Assembly: GCA_030054015.1 (NCBI GenBank)
Contig: JASGCR010000001.1
Coordinates: 13,207-29,586, forward strand
From: Candidatus Symbiobacter sp.
Lineage (GTDB): Bacteria > Pseudomonadota > Alphaproteobacteria > Elsterales > Elsteraceae
Reading direction: 5' to 3'
Length of the DNA: 16,380 nucleotides
Part shown: positions 5,888 through 14,576 of the stretch, piece by piece
How positions within the stretch are numbered: position 1 is the stretch's first letter
How the letters are laid out: each line of letters opens with the position of its first letter
Program-made: the position numbers and the translations under genes
Notes under the pieces: model-generated
Databases searched by the model: none
What the model saw: the letters and a program-made list of their open reading frames with translations, nothing else
What the model was told of the DNA's origin: nothing

Positions 5888-8296
5888 TTAATACAGCCCG
5901 CTGCCGACATCGCCCTTGTCGCCGCCGCCGCCGCCTACGTTGTTGTTGTCGCCAGGGCGCGGCTCGGTGCCGGATTTATAGGCCTCGTAAATTGATTTGC
6001 CACTGCCGTCCGCCAAAGCCCCGGTTTCGGGATTGATGCGCACCAATTTTATCCCCGTCGGAATGCGAAACGGTATGGGCGGGGTGTTTTTCAAAGCCTC
6101 CGCCATAAAATCGCGGAAAACCGGCACAGCGAGGCGGCTTCCGGATTCTAAATTCCCCAAACTGGTCGGTTTGTCAAAGCCGAAATAGACCCCCACCACC
6201 AAATCCGGTGAAAATCCAACAAACCAAGCATCGGTAAAATCATTGGTGGTACCCGTTTTCCCCGCCAAAGGCCGCCGCAAGGCCGCGCCTATCGCCGCCC
6301 CAGTGCCGCGCGTCACGACAGATTGCATCATCGACACCATTTGATAGGCCGTGGTGGGTTCGACAATTTGTTTGCGCACATCAGGGATTTCCGGTGGCGT
6401 GCCAAATTGGTTCAATTGGTTACAGCCTGGACAGGGACGCGTATCGGCCTTGTAAATGGTGCGCCCGGTATGGTCTTGCACCCGATCAATTAGGCTTGGG
6501 GTAATTTTTTTGCCGCCATTAACGATCATGCCATAGGCCGTCACCATCCGCATCAAAGTCGTATCCGCCGCCCCAATCGCTATCGCCAATTCGGGTTTCA
6601 TACGATCAACCACTCCAAATTTTTCGGCATATTCGGCCACTTTGTCCATGCCAATCGCCTGGGCAATCCGCACCGTCATAAGATTACGCGATTGCTCAAT
6701 CCCCAACCGCATCGGGGCCGGGCCAATAAATTTTTCGCCAAAATTGGCCGGATTCCATTTGCTGCCATCCGGCATGTCTTGCACAAAAGGCGCATCCAAG
6801 ACGATGGTCGACGGAGTCATGCCATTATCCAAGGCGGCCATATAAACAAAGGGCTTAAACGACGAACCGGGCTGGCGAAAAGCCTGCACCGCGCGGTCAA
6901 ATTCGCTCAGATCGAAGCTCCACCCCCCCACCAAGGCCAAAACCCGACCCGTATGGGGGTCAAGAGCCAACATCCCCCCCGTTATTTCCGGTATTTGCCG
7001 CAAACTATATTGACCGGCTTTACCGTCAAGTTTCTCGACATAAATTAAATCGCCTGGTCTAAATACATCCGTCGCTTTGCTGAATTTTGGAACAATGTTG
7101 CTGTCACCATTTTCGTCATTTTGAATTTGGGAATTTTTAGCCCACTCCATATTTTCCCAGTTCATTCGCCCGATGATTGGGGTTTGTAATCCGCGTTTAA
7201 CTAATAAATCAACCCCCTTGGCATCCACGCGGCTGACACCCGCCACATCCCAACTCGGCAAAATCGGCAGAGATGGGAGATTGATCAAGCGTTCAACCAA
7301 ATTACCGGCACTCCCCCGCGCAAAAGGCCCGCGATAATTGTGACGCATATCATAAGCCACCAAAGCATTATGGAAGACCCGATCGGCAATTTGTTGCAAA
7401 CGCGGATCAAGCGAGGTTCTGGCGGTCAATCCCCCCTTATAAAGTACGGATTCGCCGTATCTTTGCACCAATTCACGCCGGACTTCCTCGGCAAAATACT
7501 CGGCTTGCACCGATTCGCCCGGCGATTTTTCGCGGATCACCAAGGGTTCGGCATAGGCCTTGTTCGCTTCGTCATTTGTGATCAAGCCTTGCTCAACCAT
7601 ACGCCCTATGACCCAATTGCGCCGTTCCAAAGCACGATCTGGATATAAGGTTGGATTGTAATTATTCGGGGCCTTTGGCAACGCCGCCAAAAACGCGGTT
7701 TCACCAATTGTCAGCTGTTCCAGCGAATGGTTAAAATACCATATCGCCGCCGCCGCCACACCATACGAACCTCCGCCCAGATATATTTCATTGAGATACA
7801 ACTCAAGGATATGATCCTTTGTCATATTTTTTTCAATACGGAGGGCAAGGAGAATCTCTTTAATTTTGCGGGTAAATGAAATTTCATTGCTAAGCAAGAA
7901 GTTTTTAGCCACTTGCTGGGTTATGGTTGATCCGCCTTCGGGGCGACGATTGGAAAAAATGTTAAAGATGTTGCTGAGCGTCGCACGCGCAATGCCCCGC
8001 GGATCAATGCCGCTATGTTGATAAAAATCTTTATCCTCGGCCGCAATAAAAGTCCAAATCACCCGCTTGGGGATAGATGAAATCGGCACAAAAACACGTT
8101 TTTCTGAGGCAAATTCAGCAATTAATCGCCCATCGCCCGCGTGAATACGCGTCACAACCGAGGGCTGGTAATTGGTCAAAGTATAGGTAGCGGGCAAAGA
8201 TTTAGAAAAATAAATCACCACCGTCACGATCATACCAATAAGCAGCGCAGCCCCAAGACCGATCACCACTGAACCAAAAATCAACCATTTTTTCAT
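5888..8296 (-). CDS. mrcA: Penicillin-binding protein 1A (transglycosylase/transpeptidase)
   Basis: 802-aa bifunctional class A PBP that polymerises lipid II glycan strands and cross-links them in the periplasm. Residues 5-30 form a membrane anchor after a short cytoplasmic N-terminus. The GT51 glycosyltransferase domain has 'EDKDFYQHSGID' (catalytic E87), 'GGSTITQQVAKNFLLS' (121-136), 'RKIKEILLALRIEK' (second Glu, E147) and 'ILELYLNEIYLGGGSYGVAA'. A PBP1A-type insert (about 320-435) precedes the transpeptidase domain: S478-S-F-K481, S536-R-N538 and K680-TGTT. The C-terminus is Gly/Asp/Asn-rich. Length and the insert fit alphaproteobacterial PBP1A (mrcA/ponA). The start ATG 8296 has a modest GGG upstream. 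A promoter at 8521-8549 would give it its own transcript with a roughly 220-nt leader. Confidence 0.93.
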   Translation of the reverse strand: MKKWLIFGSVVIGLGAALLIGMIVTVVIYFSKSLPATYTLTNYQPSVVTRIHAGDGRLIAEFASEKRVFVPISSIPKRVIWTFIAAEDKDFYQHSGIDPRGIARATLSNIFNIFSNRRPEGGSTITQQVAKNFLLSNEISFTRKIKEILLALRIEKNMTKDHILELYLNEIYLGGGSYGVAAAAIWYFNHSLEQLTIGETAFLAALPKAPNNYNPTLYPDRALERRNWVIGRMVEQGLITNDEANKAYAEPLVIREKSPGESVQAEYFAEEVRRELVQRYGESVLYKGGLTARTSLDPRLQQIADRVFHNALVAYDMRHNYRGPFARGSAGNLVERLINLPSLPILPSWDVAGVSRVDAKGVDLLVKRGLQTPIIGRMNWENMEWAKNSQIQNDENGDSNIVPKFSKATDVFRPGDLIYVEKLDGKAGQYSLRQIPEITGGMLALDPHTGRVLALVGGWSFDLSEFDRAVQAFRQPGSSFKPFVYMAALDNGMTPSTIVLDAPFVQDMPDGSKWNPANFGEKFIGPAPMRLGIEQSRNLMTVRIAQAIGMDKVAEYAEKFGVVDRMKPELAIAIGAADTTLMRMVTAYGMIVNGGKKITPSLIDRVQDHTGRTIYKADTRPCPGCNQLNQFGTPPEIPDVRKQIVEPTTAYQMVSMMQSVVTRGTGAAIGAALRRPLAGKTGTTNDFTDAWFVGFSPDLVVGVYFGFDKPTSLGNLESGSRLAVPVFRDFMAEALKNTPPIPFRIPTGIKLVRINPETGALADGSGKSIYEAYKSGTEPRPGDNNNVGGGGGDKGDVGSGLY

Positions 8297-8332
8297 TTAT
8301 CATAGCCCAGTTTGCTGCATATTTTACGGGAT

Positions 8333-8496
8333 GTCTGAATAAATTCGGCAACCATCTGTCCGGAGACGCACCGCACCCTCGGGGTGAGCGCACCCACGGG
8401 GTGAGCGACCCGTCAGACTTGTCATAACCCGCCAAAAACTGCGCCCGGCCTCGCGGACAGCGCGGTGATTTTCGGATTTTTGGCACTTATTCAGAA
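8333..8496. other. Structured spacer/leader upstream of the PBP gene
   Basis: Nested inverted repeats fill this stretch: TCTGAATAA (8334-8342) pairs with TTATTCAGA (8487-8495), and GCCAAAAA (8431-8438) pairs with TTTTTGGC (8477-8484). Between them lies a 17-bp tandem repeat of small hairpins. If the predicted promoter at 8521-8549 is used, all of this is transcribed as the 5' leader of the PBP mRNA. It could be a regulatory leader, the end of the dctQM transcript, or a degenerate palindromic repeat element. Confidence 0.5.
8373..8406. repeat. 17-bp tandem repeat, each copy a small hairpin
   Basis: GCACCCTCGGGGTGAGC (8373-8389) is followed directly by GCACCCACGGGGTGAGC (8390-8406), differing at one base. 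Each copy contains the inverted repeat CACCC / GGGTG. The one difference falls in the hairpin loop, so both stems are preserved. Confidence 0.8.
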
Positions 8497-8520
8497 TTTC
8501 ACTAACCCTATCACGGCATG

Positions 8521-8549
8521 AATATACAGCACAGGTAAATATTTGTCCA
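8521..8549 (-). promoter_or_regulatory. Candidate sigma70 promoter for the PBP gene
   Basis: Read on the minus strand: -35 TGGACA (8549-8544), a 17-bp spacer, then -10 TATATT (8526-8521). This is a good consensus match and the only strong candidate I see between dctM and the PBP start. It predicts a transcript start near 8514 and a leader of roughly 220 nt. Confidence 0.5.
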
Positions 8550-8572
8550 GTTTTCCCGATCAAAAAAAATCA

Positions 8573-10327
8573 TCACCAGGATTTCTCCGACGGAGTGGGC
8601 GGCGAACCCGAAAGATAAGGATTATCTGGCGTCGCGTTTGTGTCCCAACTATTGTGATCAGACGGATTTTCCGATGATGGAGAATTATAACCTAAACTTG
8701 ATGGATCGTCGTTATTGAGCATTTGTTCCAATGCCGCATTCGTTGCGTTTTCATCCATCACCTTGACCACGTCGCGTTGCACAATATTCGGGAAAGCAAT
8801 AACCACGACAACCATAATAATTTGGATAAAAACAAAAGGAATGGCCCCCCGATAAATATCACCAATTGTCACCGGCGCCATACGTTTACCCGTCACAACA
8901 TCAATATATTCTTTGCTGGGGGCCACCGAGCGCAAATAAAACAAGGCAAAACCAAAAGGCGGGTGCATAAAACTGGTCTGCATATTCACCGCCAGCATCA
9001 CACCAAACCAAATCAAATCAATCCCTAAATGTTCAGCCACCGGAACCAACAGCGGAATAATAATAAAGGCTAATTCAAAAAAATCCAAAAAGAATGCCAA
9101 GAAAAACACCACCAGATTGGCAACAATTAAAAAGCCAAGTTGTCCCCCCGGCAAATTTCCCAATAATGAATGCACCCAATCCCGCCCATCGATAAATTGA
9201 AACACCATACTAAATGCGGTTGCGCCAATTAAGATGAATACCACAAAACAACTTAATTTTGCCGTAGCTTCCATCGCTTCAATTAAACGTTTCATAGAAA
9301 GACGGTGACGCATCATTGCCAAAATCAACGCACCCACGGCACCCAACGCCCCACCTTCGGTCGGCGTGGCAATACCTAAAAATATTGTTCCCAATACTAA
9401 AAAAATCAACAATAAGGGGGGAATCAAAACAAATGTTACACGCTCTGCCAATGAAGATAGTAAATTTAGTTTGAACAAACGATTAACCAAAGAAATCACA
9501 AAAGCAAAACCAATCCCAACCGCCATGTCCATTATCACCAATTCATGGCCTTCTAGTTTATCGCCGCCAAACCAACGCCCCCAAAAATATGCCATAATTG
9601 ACGAGATAAGCGTTAAAACCGCCAATGACTTAAGGCCCGACGATTCGCCATCAGAGTCCAGACCACGCGCCGCACGGGATAAAGCCGGCACGTAATCAGG
9701 ACGAAACATTGATACAGCAAAAACCCAAATTACATAGAACCCGGTTAAGATAAAACCAGGTAGAAATGCCCCATTATAAAGATCACCAACACTCCGACCC
9801 ATTTGATCTGCAATAACAATCAAAACCAAAGAAGGTGGAATTATTTGCGCCAAAGTACCAGAAGCAGCGATAACACCCGAAGCAATACGGCGATCATAAC
9901 CATTGCGTAACATAATCGGAAGCGAAATAAGCCCCATGGAAATGACCGAAGCCGCCACGACCCCCGTGGTTGCCGCAAGCATGGCCCCAACAAATATAAC
10001 GGCATAGGCAAGACCGCCACGTATCGGCCCAAATACTTGACCGACGGTTTTTAATAAATCCTCGGCCATACCAGAACGTTCTAAGATTAACCCCATAAAA
10101 GTAAAAAAGGGAATCGCCAATAACGTTTCATTTTGCATAATGCCAAAAATACGATCCGTCAAAGCATGGAGATTATTTATTGTTATCATGCCCAATTCAA
10201 CGGCGATCAGACCAAAGAAAAGCCCACAAGCCCCCAGCGAAAAAGCCACCGGAAACCCGATCAGTAAAAAAACAATAAGACCACAGAACATAATCGGTGG
10301 ATAATAATGTTGAATGAACTCTAGCAT
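8573..10327 (-). CDS. dctM: TRAP transporter large permease subunit (DctM family)
   Basis: 584-aa polytopic inner-membrane protein, the main transport subunit of a sodium-driven TRAP uptake system for organic acids. Typical DctM motifs include 'LAIPFFTFMGLILERSGMAE', 'ASGTLAQIIPPSLVLIVIAD', 'GIATPTEGGALGAVGAL' and 'NMQTSFMHPPFGFALFYLR'. It is much longer than the classic form of about 425 aa. Part of the extra length is a mid-protein insert of roughly 70 residues with added hydrophobic helices (after 'SRAARGLDSDGE'); part is a hydrophilic tail of about 60 residues rich in Asn, Ser and Pro. The first extension fits the long mannitol/chloroaromatic-type TRAP permeases. ATG 10327 is preferred because CAGGG sits 7 nt upstream; an upstream TTG at 10342 would overlap that site. 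It is 46 bp downstream of dctQ, same operon. The substrate cannot be told. Confidence 0.9.
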   Translation of the reverse strand: MLEFIQHYYPPIMFCGLIVFLLIGFPVAFSLGACGLFFGLIAVELGMITINNLHALTDRIFGIMQNETLLAIPFFTFMGLILERSGMAEDLLKTVGQVFGPIRGGLAYAVIFVGAMLAATTGVVAASVISMGLISLPIMLRNGYDRRIASGVIAASGTLAQIIPPSLVLIVIADQMGRSVGDLYNGAFLPGFILTGFYVIWVFAVSMFRPDYVPALSRAARGLDSDGESSGLKSLAVLTLISSIMAYFWGRWFGGDKLEGHELVIMDMAVGIGFAFVISLVNRLFKLNLLSSLAERVTFVLIPPLLLIFLVLGTIFLGIATPTEGGALGAVGALILAMMRHRLSMKRLIEAMEATAKLSCFVVFILIGATAFSMVFQFIDGRDWVHSLLGNLPGGQLGFLIVANLVVFFLAFFLDFFELAFIIIPLLVPVAEHLGIDLIWFGVMLAVNMQTSFMHPPFGFALFYLRSVAPSKEYIDVVTGKRMAPVTIGDIYRGAIPFVFIQIIMVVVVIAFPNIVQRDVVKVMDENATNAALEQMLNNDDPSSLGYNSPSSENPSDHNSWDTNATPDNPYLSGSPPTPSEKSW

Positions 10328-10373
10328 ATCTTTACCCTGCAATGAACGAAATTTACCATAACCATGGGAGTTT

Positions 10374-11033
10374 CTATTTTATATTCTCTTGCTTTCTTAA
10401 TTCATCGGCCAATATTTCCTCATTACTTACAGCATCATTTATGCCCGGATCGTCACACAAACCCGCCAAATGTCCAAAACGTTTTATTAATTCAGATATT
10501 CCTTGCAAAGCAAGCAGGAAAAAACCGATGGGCATTAAGGAATAAACCGGCCAACGAATGAGTCCACCCGCATTGGATGACATCTCCCCCGTCATAAATT
10601 TATTCAATAATGTTGGAACAGACAAATAAATTACCGCAAGCGACATAGGAAATAGAAAAAAAATCAACCCAAAAATCTCAATCTTTACTTGGGTACGACG
10701 CGCAAACCTTAACAAAACAACATCAATGCGAACATGTGCCTGCTTTAATAAAGTATACCCTCCCCCTAACATAAATATAGCAGCAAACCCATACCATTGT
10801 AATTCAAAAAAGGCATTAGATGAAAGATTTAAAATCTTGCGCGAAAGCGCATTTGCGCAAGAAATAATAACGGTGATGAGAACCAACCACATGACAAACT
10901 TGCCAATATTATTATTAATGCGGTCAATAATATTTGAAAATCTTAATGCAAGGGCGAAGTATTTCGCACGATCATTGATATAATGACCCTGGTTATTTAT
11001 GGCATCATTTCCTTGGGATGGGAATTCGGACAT
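10374..11033 (-). CDS. dctQ: TRAP transporter small permease subunit (DctQ family)
   Basis: 219-aa membrane protein with four predicted transmembrane helices. It partners the DctM permease in a TRAP importer. The family pattern is clear: 'ALSRKILNLSSNAFFELQWY', 'LGGGYTLLKQAHVRIDVVLL', 'EIFGLIFFLFPMSLAVIYLS' and 'EMSSNAGGLIRWPVYSLMPI', then 'LLALQGISELIKR'. The 'SSNAGGLIRWPV' block is typical of DctQ subunits of the long-permease TRAP group. Hydrophilic N-terminal (about 35 aa) and C-terminal extensions flank the core. The start ATG 11033 has GGA 8 nt upstream and a strong promoter about 50 bp away. It is followed by dctM; no DctP binding protein lies beside the pair. Confidence 0.9.
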   Translation of the reverse strand: MSEFPSQGNDAINNQGHYINDRAKYFALALRFSNIIDRINNNIGKFVMWLVLITVIISCANALSRKILNLSSNAFFELQWYGFAAIFMLGGGYTLLKQAHVRIDVVLLRFARRTQVKIEIFGLIFFLFPMSLAVIYLSVPTLLNKFMTGEMSSNAGGLIRWPVYSLMPIGFFLLALQGISELIKRFGHLAGLCDDPGINDAVSNEEILADELRKQENIK

Positions 11034-11083
11034 ATCGTAAATCCACGGTTAAATTAAACGCAACTGGACAGATTTCAGACAGG

Positions 11084-11111
11084 TTTATATTATAGGAATT
11101 AACGATGTCAA
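11084..11111 (-). promoter_or_regulatory. Sigma70-type promoter of dctQM
   Basis: On the minus strand: -35 TTGACA (11111-11106), a 16-bp spacer, then -10 TATAAA (11089-11084). This is a perfect -35 hexamer with a near-consensus -10, placed about 50 bp upstream of the dctQ start. Transcription would begin near 11077. Confidence 0.65.
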
Positions 11112-11190
11112 CAATATTTTGTAAAGCAATTTAGAAAAAGTTTAAACTCGGTCAAGTTGTAAATTTAAATAAAGAGGCGGTATAAATATC

Positions 11191-12420
11191 TCAACGGCAA
11201 ACCCTTCCCCCCAATAAAACTTCAAAATAAGGTTGATAGGGAATATATCTTTTAATGCGCAAATAAATACCGTATAAAATGTTTCTGAAGCGTGAATTCA
11301 TGCCAAGCGTCAAAAAAAATTGTTTCTTATTTGTGTGCATAGATTGTTTAAACAATTCTTTAAATTCTTGATTCATTTCATTAATTTCATTGATATTTTG
11401 CGGTGGTTTTGAAAAAACATCTTCAATCCAGTTGAGGAATTGATGTGACGAATAATTCCAATCCGGCCAATTATGTGCTGTCAATAAAGCATTTTGTTTC
11501 AGACGCTTTAACTCATCAGGATTATTTTTTAATTCTTTAATTATATCAATCACCTGTTCTGAATTACCAAGTTCAGCAACACGGGCATTGTATTTGTCAA
11601 TAATATACTCATCATGACCAGTGACATTAAAGACAATCGCAGTTCCACCACAATGAAACATCTCCAATGGCGGTCCAAACATACCTTCTACTGTACTTAA
11701 CTTTAACAATACGTCGCAAGAGCGGTAAATTTCCGGGGTGTCTATCATGTTGATTTTAGAATAAACATGATCTACATATGGGAGCTTTTTTACTGGTGTT
11801 GATGTTAAAACAGATATAGATTCAGCATTCGCTAATTTTGCCAATTTTATTGCATAAGAAGTATTTTTAAATGAAACGCCAAATGGCCCTTCAATTAATA
11901 TTTTAACTCGATTAGCTGATGGTTTATTTTCGAAATTCGCAAGTTTAGCAGTATAAATATCCTTGCGAATCCCATTTCGAACAATAACGACATTTTGGTT
12001 ATAGAATTGTTTCAAGTGTTTGCTAATCCAGCTTGCTTCTGTAATCATTGGTAATTTCAAATGATAGGTTGAATTTATATAATCATACAATGCAGGTTTC
12101 GAGTTCCTTGAAATAAAACGCGATTCAATTGATTGAACAAAATATCCATAATGACTCGATTTAAAATTTTGAATTTGCATGGCTGTTTGCCACCATGTAG
12201 CGATGACTATATCATAAACTATTAATTTTGCTTCTGGAAAGTTAATAATTTTCAATTTTTTTGTTTCATCATGCCAAGCAAGCATCCAACTTTCAATTGG
12301 GTACTGAACCGCAAGCGTAACATCATATCCATGCCGCCGCAAATAACTGGCATGTTGAAGGATAACATAAGTACCGCCACTTATGCCCATTGACCCGACA
12401 AGGAAACAAATTTTCTTCAT
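11191..12420 (-). CDS. Family 4 glycosyltransferase
   Basis: 409-aa GT-B glycosyltransferase, probably adding a sugar to a surface polysaccharide or glycan. It opens with 'MKKICFLVGSMGISGGTYVI', the Gly-rich first strand and loop of GT-B enzymes. The C-terminal nucleotide-sugar domain has 'KILIEGPFGVSFKNTSYAIK' (173-192) and the E-x7-E motif E245-GMFGPPL-E253, followed by 'MFHCGGTAIVFNVTGHDEYI'. It resembles the WsaF-like rhamnosyltransferase group in overall pattern, but the donor is unproven. No signal peptide, so likely cytoplasmic. ATG 12420 has a strong site, GGAGAG 4 nt upstream; TTG 12432 is rejected because it overlaps that site. It is the last gene of the apparent tatB-tatC operon. 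Codons are strongly A/T-biased. Confidence 0.85.
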   Translation of the reverse strand: MKKICFLVGSMGISGGTYVILQHASYLRRHGYDVTLAVQYPIESWMLAWHDETKKLKIINFPEAKLIVYDIVIATWWQTAMQIQNFKSSHYGYFVQSIESRFISRNSKPALYDYINSTYHLKLPMITEASWISKHLKQFYNQNVVIVRNGIRKDIYTAKLANFENKPSANRVKILIEGPFGVSFKNTSYAIKLAKLANAESISVLTSTPVKKLPYVDHVYSKINMIDTPEIYRSCDVLLKLSTVEGMFGPPLEMFHCGGTAIVFNVTGHDEYIIDKYNARVAELGNSEQVIDIIKELKNNPDELKRLKQNALLTAHNWPDWNYSSHQFLNWIEDVFSKPPQNINEINEMNQEFKELFKQSMHTNKKQFFLTLGMNSRFRNILYGIYLRIKRYIPYQPYFEVLLGGRVCR

Positions 12421-12439
12421 GTTTCTCTCCAACCTTAAT

Positions 12440-13780
12440 CTACTTACTTAACCATTGATCGTGGCGCGGTAACTTTGCTTGGAACAATCTGAACCATTTA
12501 TATATAATATGCAACCCATAAAACGCTTTATTATAAAGCGTAAGGAAAGGCCAATAACCCAGTTGCCTATTCGATTTTAACCGCACAAAATTAAACGTAA
12601 AAATTATTCTTTGCCAAATATTATGTAAGTTTTTTTGTTGATTTAACAAAGAATAACCAAATACACCAAAGTTTTCGCTGTGATGTACTGAATCTAACCA
12701 TTGCATCTCAAAATTTAAAGGATTAAATACAACTCTTTTATGGTGAAAAATCGACAGGCGGTATAATTCTTGATCAGTATAAGTAACTGACTTAAAAAGT
12801 TTAATCAGATTTTCAAACAATTCCGTAAAATTATAACTATGCGGCAAAATTTTTTGCTCAATTATTTTGGCATCCGAGTAATTGTCGTACATAATATTCA
12901 CTTCATTTTTATTTACGTCAACATTATAAGCCAACGCGGCACCATGTCCGGCCGGCAAAAATATCTCATAAAGGGCCTTACATTCATTAAAAATTTCAAA
13001 TCCTTGCGTTTTTTTGCCCCCCAGGCAAGAAAAAACCAGGCTTTTCTTATTATTATCCGGATGTTGAAAGCCATAATGATTCAATCCCAGGTAATAACCA
13101 TTAATTACCCTGGGCTGGCCGATTCGATTCAACCATTTAAATATATTATCTTGAATCGAGCCTTTCCATCCGACATCGACGACAGATAAAGTCTTGGGAA
13201 TCACCTGTCCAACAACCGAATTCAAATAATGACCAAAATTATTACTGCACTTTTCTTGTTCACGGAAAAATACTTCACGAAAAATTGGCGATTCAATGAG
13301 ATCGTTAAACGCATTTTCATTGTACAAATTAGGATATGTTACCGTTAAATCCTCTTCCCCTATATTCAAATAACTCGCAAATTCATGGCTGTAATGATCC
13401 AGCGTCAAACTTTTAATAAAATCGGTAAGCGAACTCTTAAAATATTGCTTAAAATATTCTGAAAAAAACTCGCGCTCAATCCCTGGCAAAGACATTAACC
13501 AGGTAGAACGGCGTGAAACTTGAAAATAATGGGTTTTAACCTCAAGGTTTGACTCATTTATTTCGGCATAAATATCAAAAAATTGCTTTAATATTTTGCC
13601 TTCGCGCGATAGAAATAATAAATGGGATGGTTGATTGATTTTTACTTGCTCATGCAATCTGGCGATAAATAATACGAATGTTGGCACCAAATCGATAAAG
13701 GGAACAATATTGCGATATGGCAATATTTGCTCGGCCGTAATTTTATCGAGCTCGGATTTATTGCGATTAAGAAAAATCAT
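12440..13780 (-). CDS. COG5610-like protein of polysaccharide loci (HAD-associated region, no HAD nucleophile seen)
   Basis: 446-aa protein resembling the conserved region of COG5610 'predicted hydrolase (HAD superfamily)' proteins found in capsule and O-antigen loci. Blocks supporting this are 'LLFLSREGKILKQFF' (54-68), 'YFQVSRRSTW' (85-94) and 'VVDVGWKGSIQDNIFKWL' (200-217), then 'GYYLGL'. Longer relatives carry an N-terminal HAD phosphatase-like domain with a DxD nucleophile; here the protein begins just before the 'FLSREG' block and no DxD is visible. The biochemical activity is unknown. It starts at ATG 13780, sharing one base with the tatC stop (TAATG), so it is translationally coupled to tatC; the glycosyltransferase follows 19 bp later. 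It is A/T-rich, and no signal peptide or clear membrane helix is seen. Confidence 0.7.
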   Translation of the reverse strand: MIFLNRNKSELDKITAEQILPYRNIVPFIDLVPTFVLFIARLHEQVKINQPSHLLFLSREGKILKQFFDIYAEINESNLEVKTHYFQVSRRSTWLMSLPGIEREFFSEYFKQYFKSSLTDFIKSLTLDHYSHEFASYLNIGEEDLTVTYPNLYNENAFNDLIESPIFREVFFREQEKCSNNFGHYLNSVVGQVIPKTLSVVDVGWKGSIQDNIFKWLNRIGQPRVINGYYLGLNHYGFQHPDNNKKSLVFSCLGGKKTQGFEIFNECKALYEIFLPAGHGAALAYNVDVNKNEVNIMYDNYSDAKIIEQKILPHSYNFTELFENLIKLFKSVTYTDQELYRLSIFHHKRVVFNPLNFEMQWLDSVHHSENFGVFGYSLLNQQKNLHNIWQRIIFTFNFVRLKSNRQLGYWPFLTLYNKAFYGLHIIYKWFRLFQAKLPRHDQWLSK

Positions 13781-14574
13781 TATTCACTCACATCGGGATA
13801 GACGGGGCGGCGGCGTTCCATAAATTTAACCGACAATATCGATAATTCGTATAAACCTACCATCGGCACCGCCAACGCGATTTGACTAAAGGCATCGGGC
13901 GGCGTTACAATGGCTGCGAAAATAAAAATCCCCAAAATGGCGATTTTCCTTTTGGCAATTAACGACCCCGACTTAATTAAACCAACCCGCGCCAATAATG
14001 TTAAGAATACTGGCAGTTCAAATCCCAATCCAAAGGCAAAAATCAAATGCATCACCAAAGTTAAATACTGATCAACCTTTGGTTCCAAGACAACTTTTAT
14101 GACACCGGCATCTTGACCAAAACTGGTTTGGAAACTGGCAAAGAATTCCCAGGCGCGTGGCATAATGACGAAATACAACAAGGACGCGCCTAATAAAAAC
14201 AAAACCGGCGTCGCAATTAAAAAGGGTAAAAACGCATTTTTCTCTTTTTTATACAGGCCGGGGGCCACGAAATACCAGATTTGCATTGATATAAAGGGCG
14301 AAGCCAAACATAATCCTGCCCAAAAGGCAATGCGAACATTGGTAAAAAAGGCCTCGGTAAGGTCGGTATAAATCATTTTCTTGGCCGCCATCCCTTCGGG
14401 CAATTGCGCCAAAGGTGCCGCCAAAAAGGCAAAGATATTTTTGGAAAAATAATAACAGAGGATAAAACAAATCAAAAACACAAACATTGACCAGGTCAAT
14501 CTTTTGCGCAATTCGATTAAATGCGCCATGATGGGCATGGCTGAGGTCTCGCTGTGATTATTAACATCCGACAT
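13780..14574 (-). CDS. tatC: Twin-arginine translocase subunit TatC
   Basis: 264-aa inner-membrane protein with six transmembrane helices. It is the receptor that, with TatB, recognises twin-arginine signal peptides of folded proteins. Signature features are 'HLIELRKRLTWS' near the N-terminus (H18-L26, with E21), 'PGLYKKEKNAFLPF' in the first periplasm-to-cytoplasm region, 'FGLGFELPVFL' with the conserved membrane Glu, and 'VTPPDAFSQIALAVPM' with the conserved Asp. Length is normal for TatC. The ribosome site AGGGA lies inside the last codons of tatB, and the tatB-tatC gap is 2 bp. The stop overlaps the next gene by one base. Confidence 0.95.
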   Translation of the reverse strand: MSDVNNHSETSAMPIMAHLIELRKRLTWSMFVFLICFILCYYFSKNIFAFLAAPLAQLPEGMAAKKMIYTDLTEAFFTNVRIAFWAGLCLASPFISMQIWYFVAPGLYKKEKNAFLPFLIATPVLFLLGASLLYFVIMPRAWEFFASFQTSFGQDAGVIKVVLEPKVDQYLTLVMHLIFAFGLGFELPVFLTLLARVGLIKSGSLIAKRKIAILGIFIFAAIVTPPDAFSQIALAVPMVGLYELSILSVKFMERRRPVYPDVSE

Positions 14575-14576
14575 AA

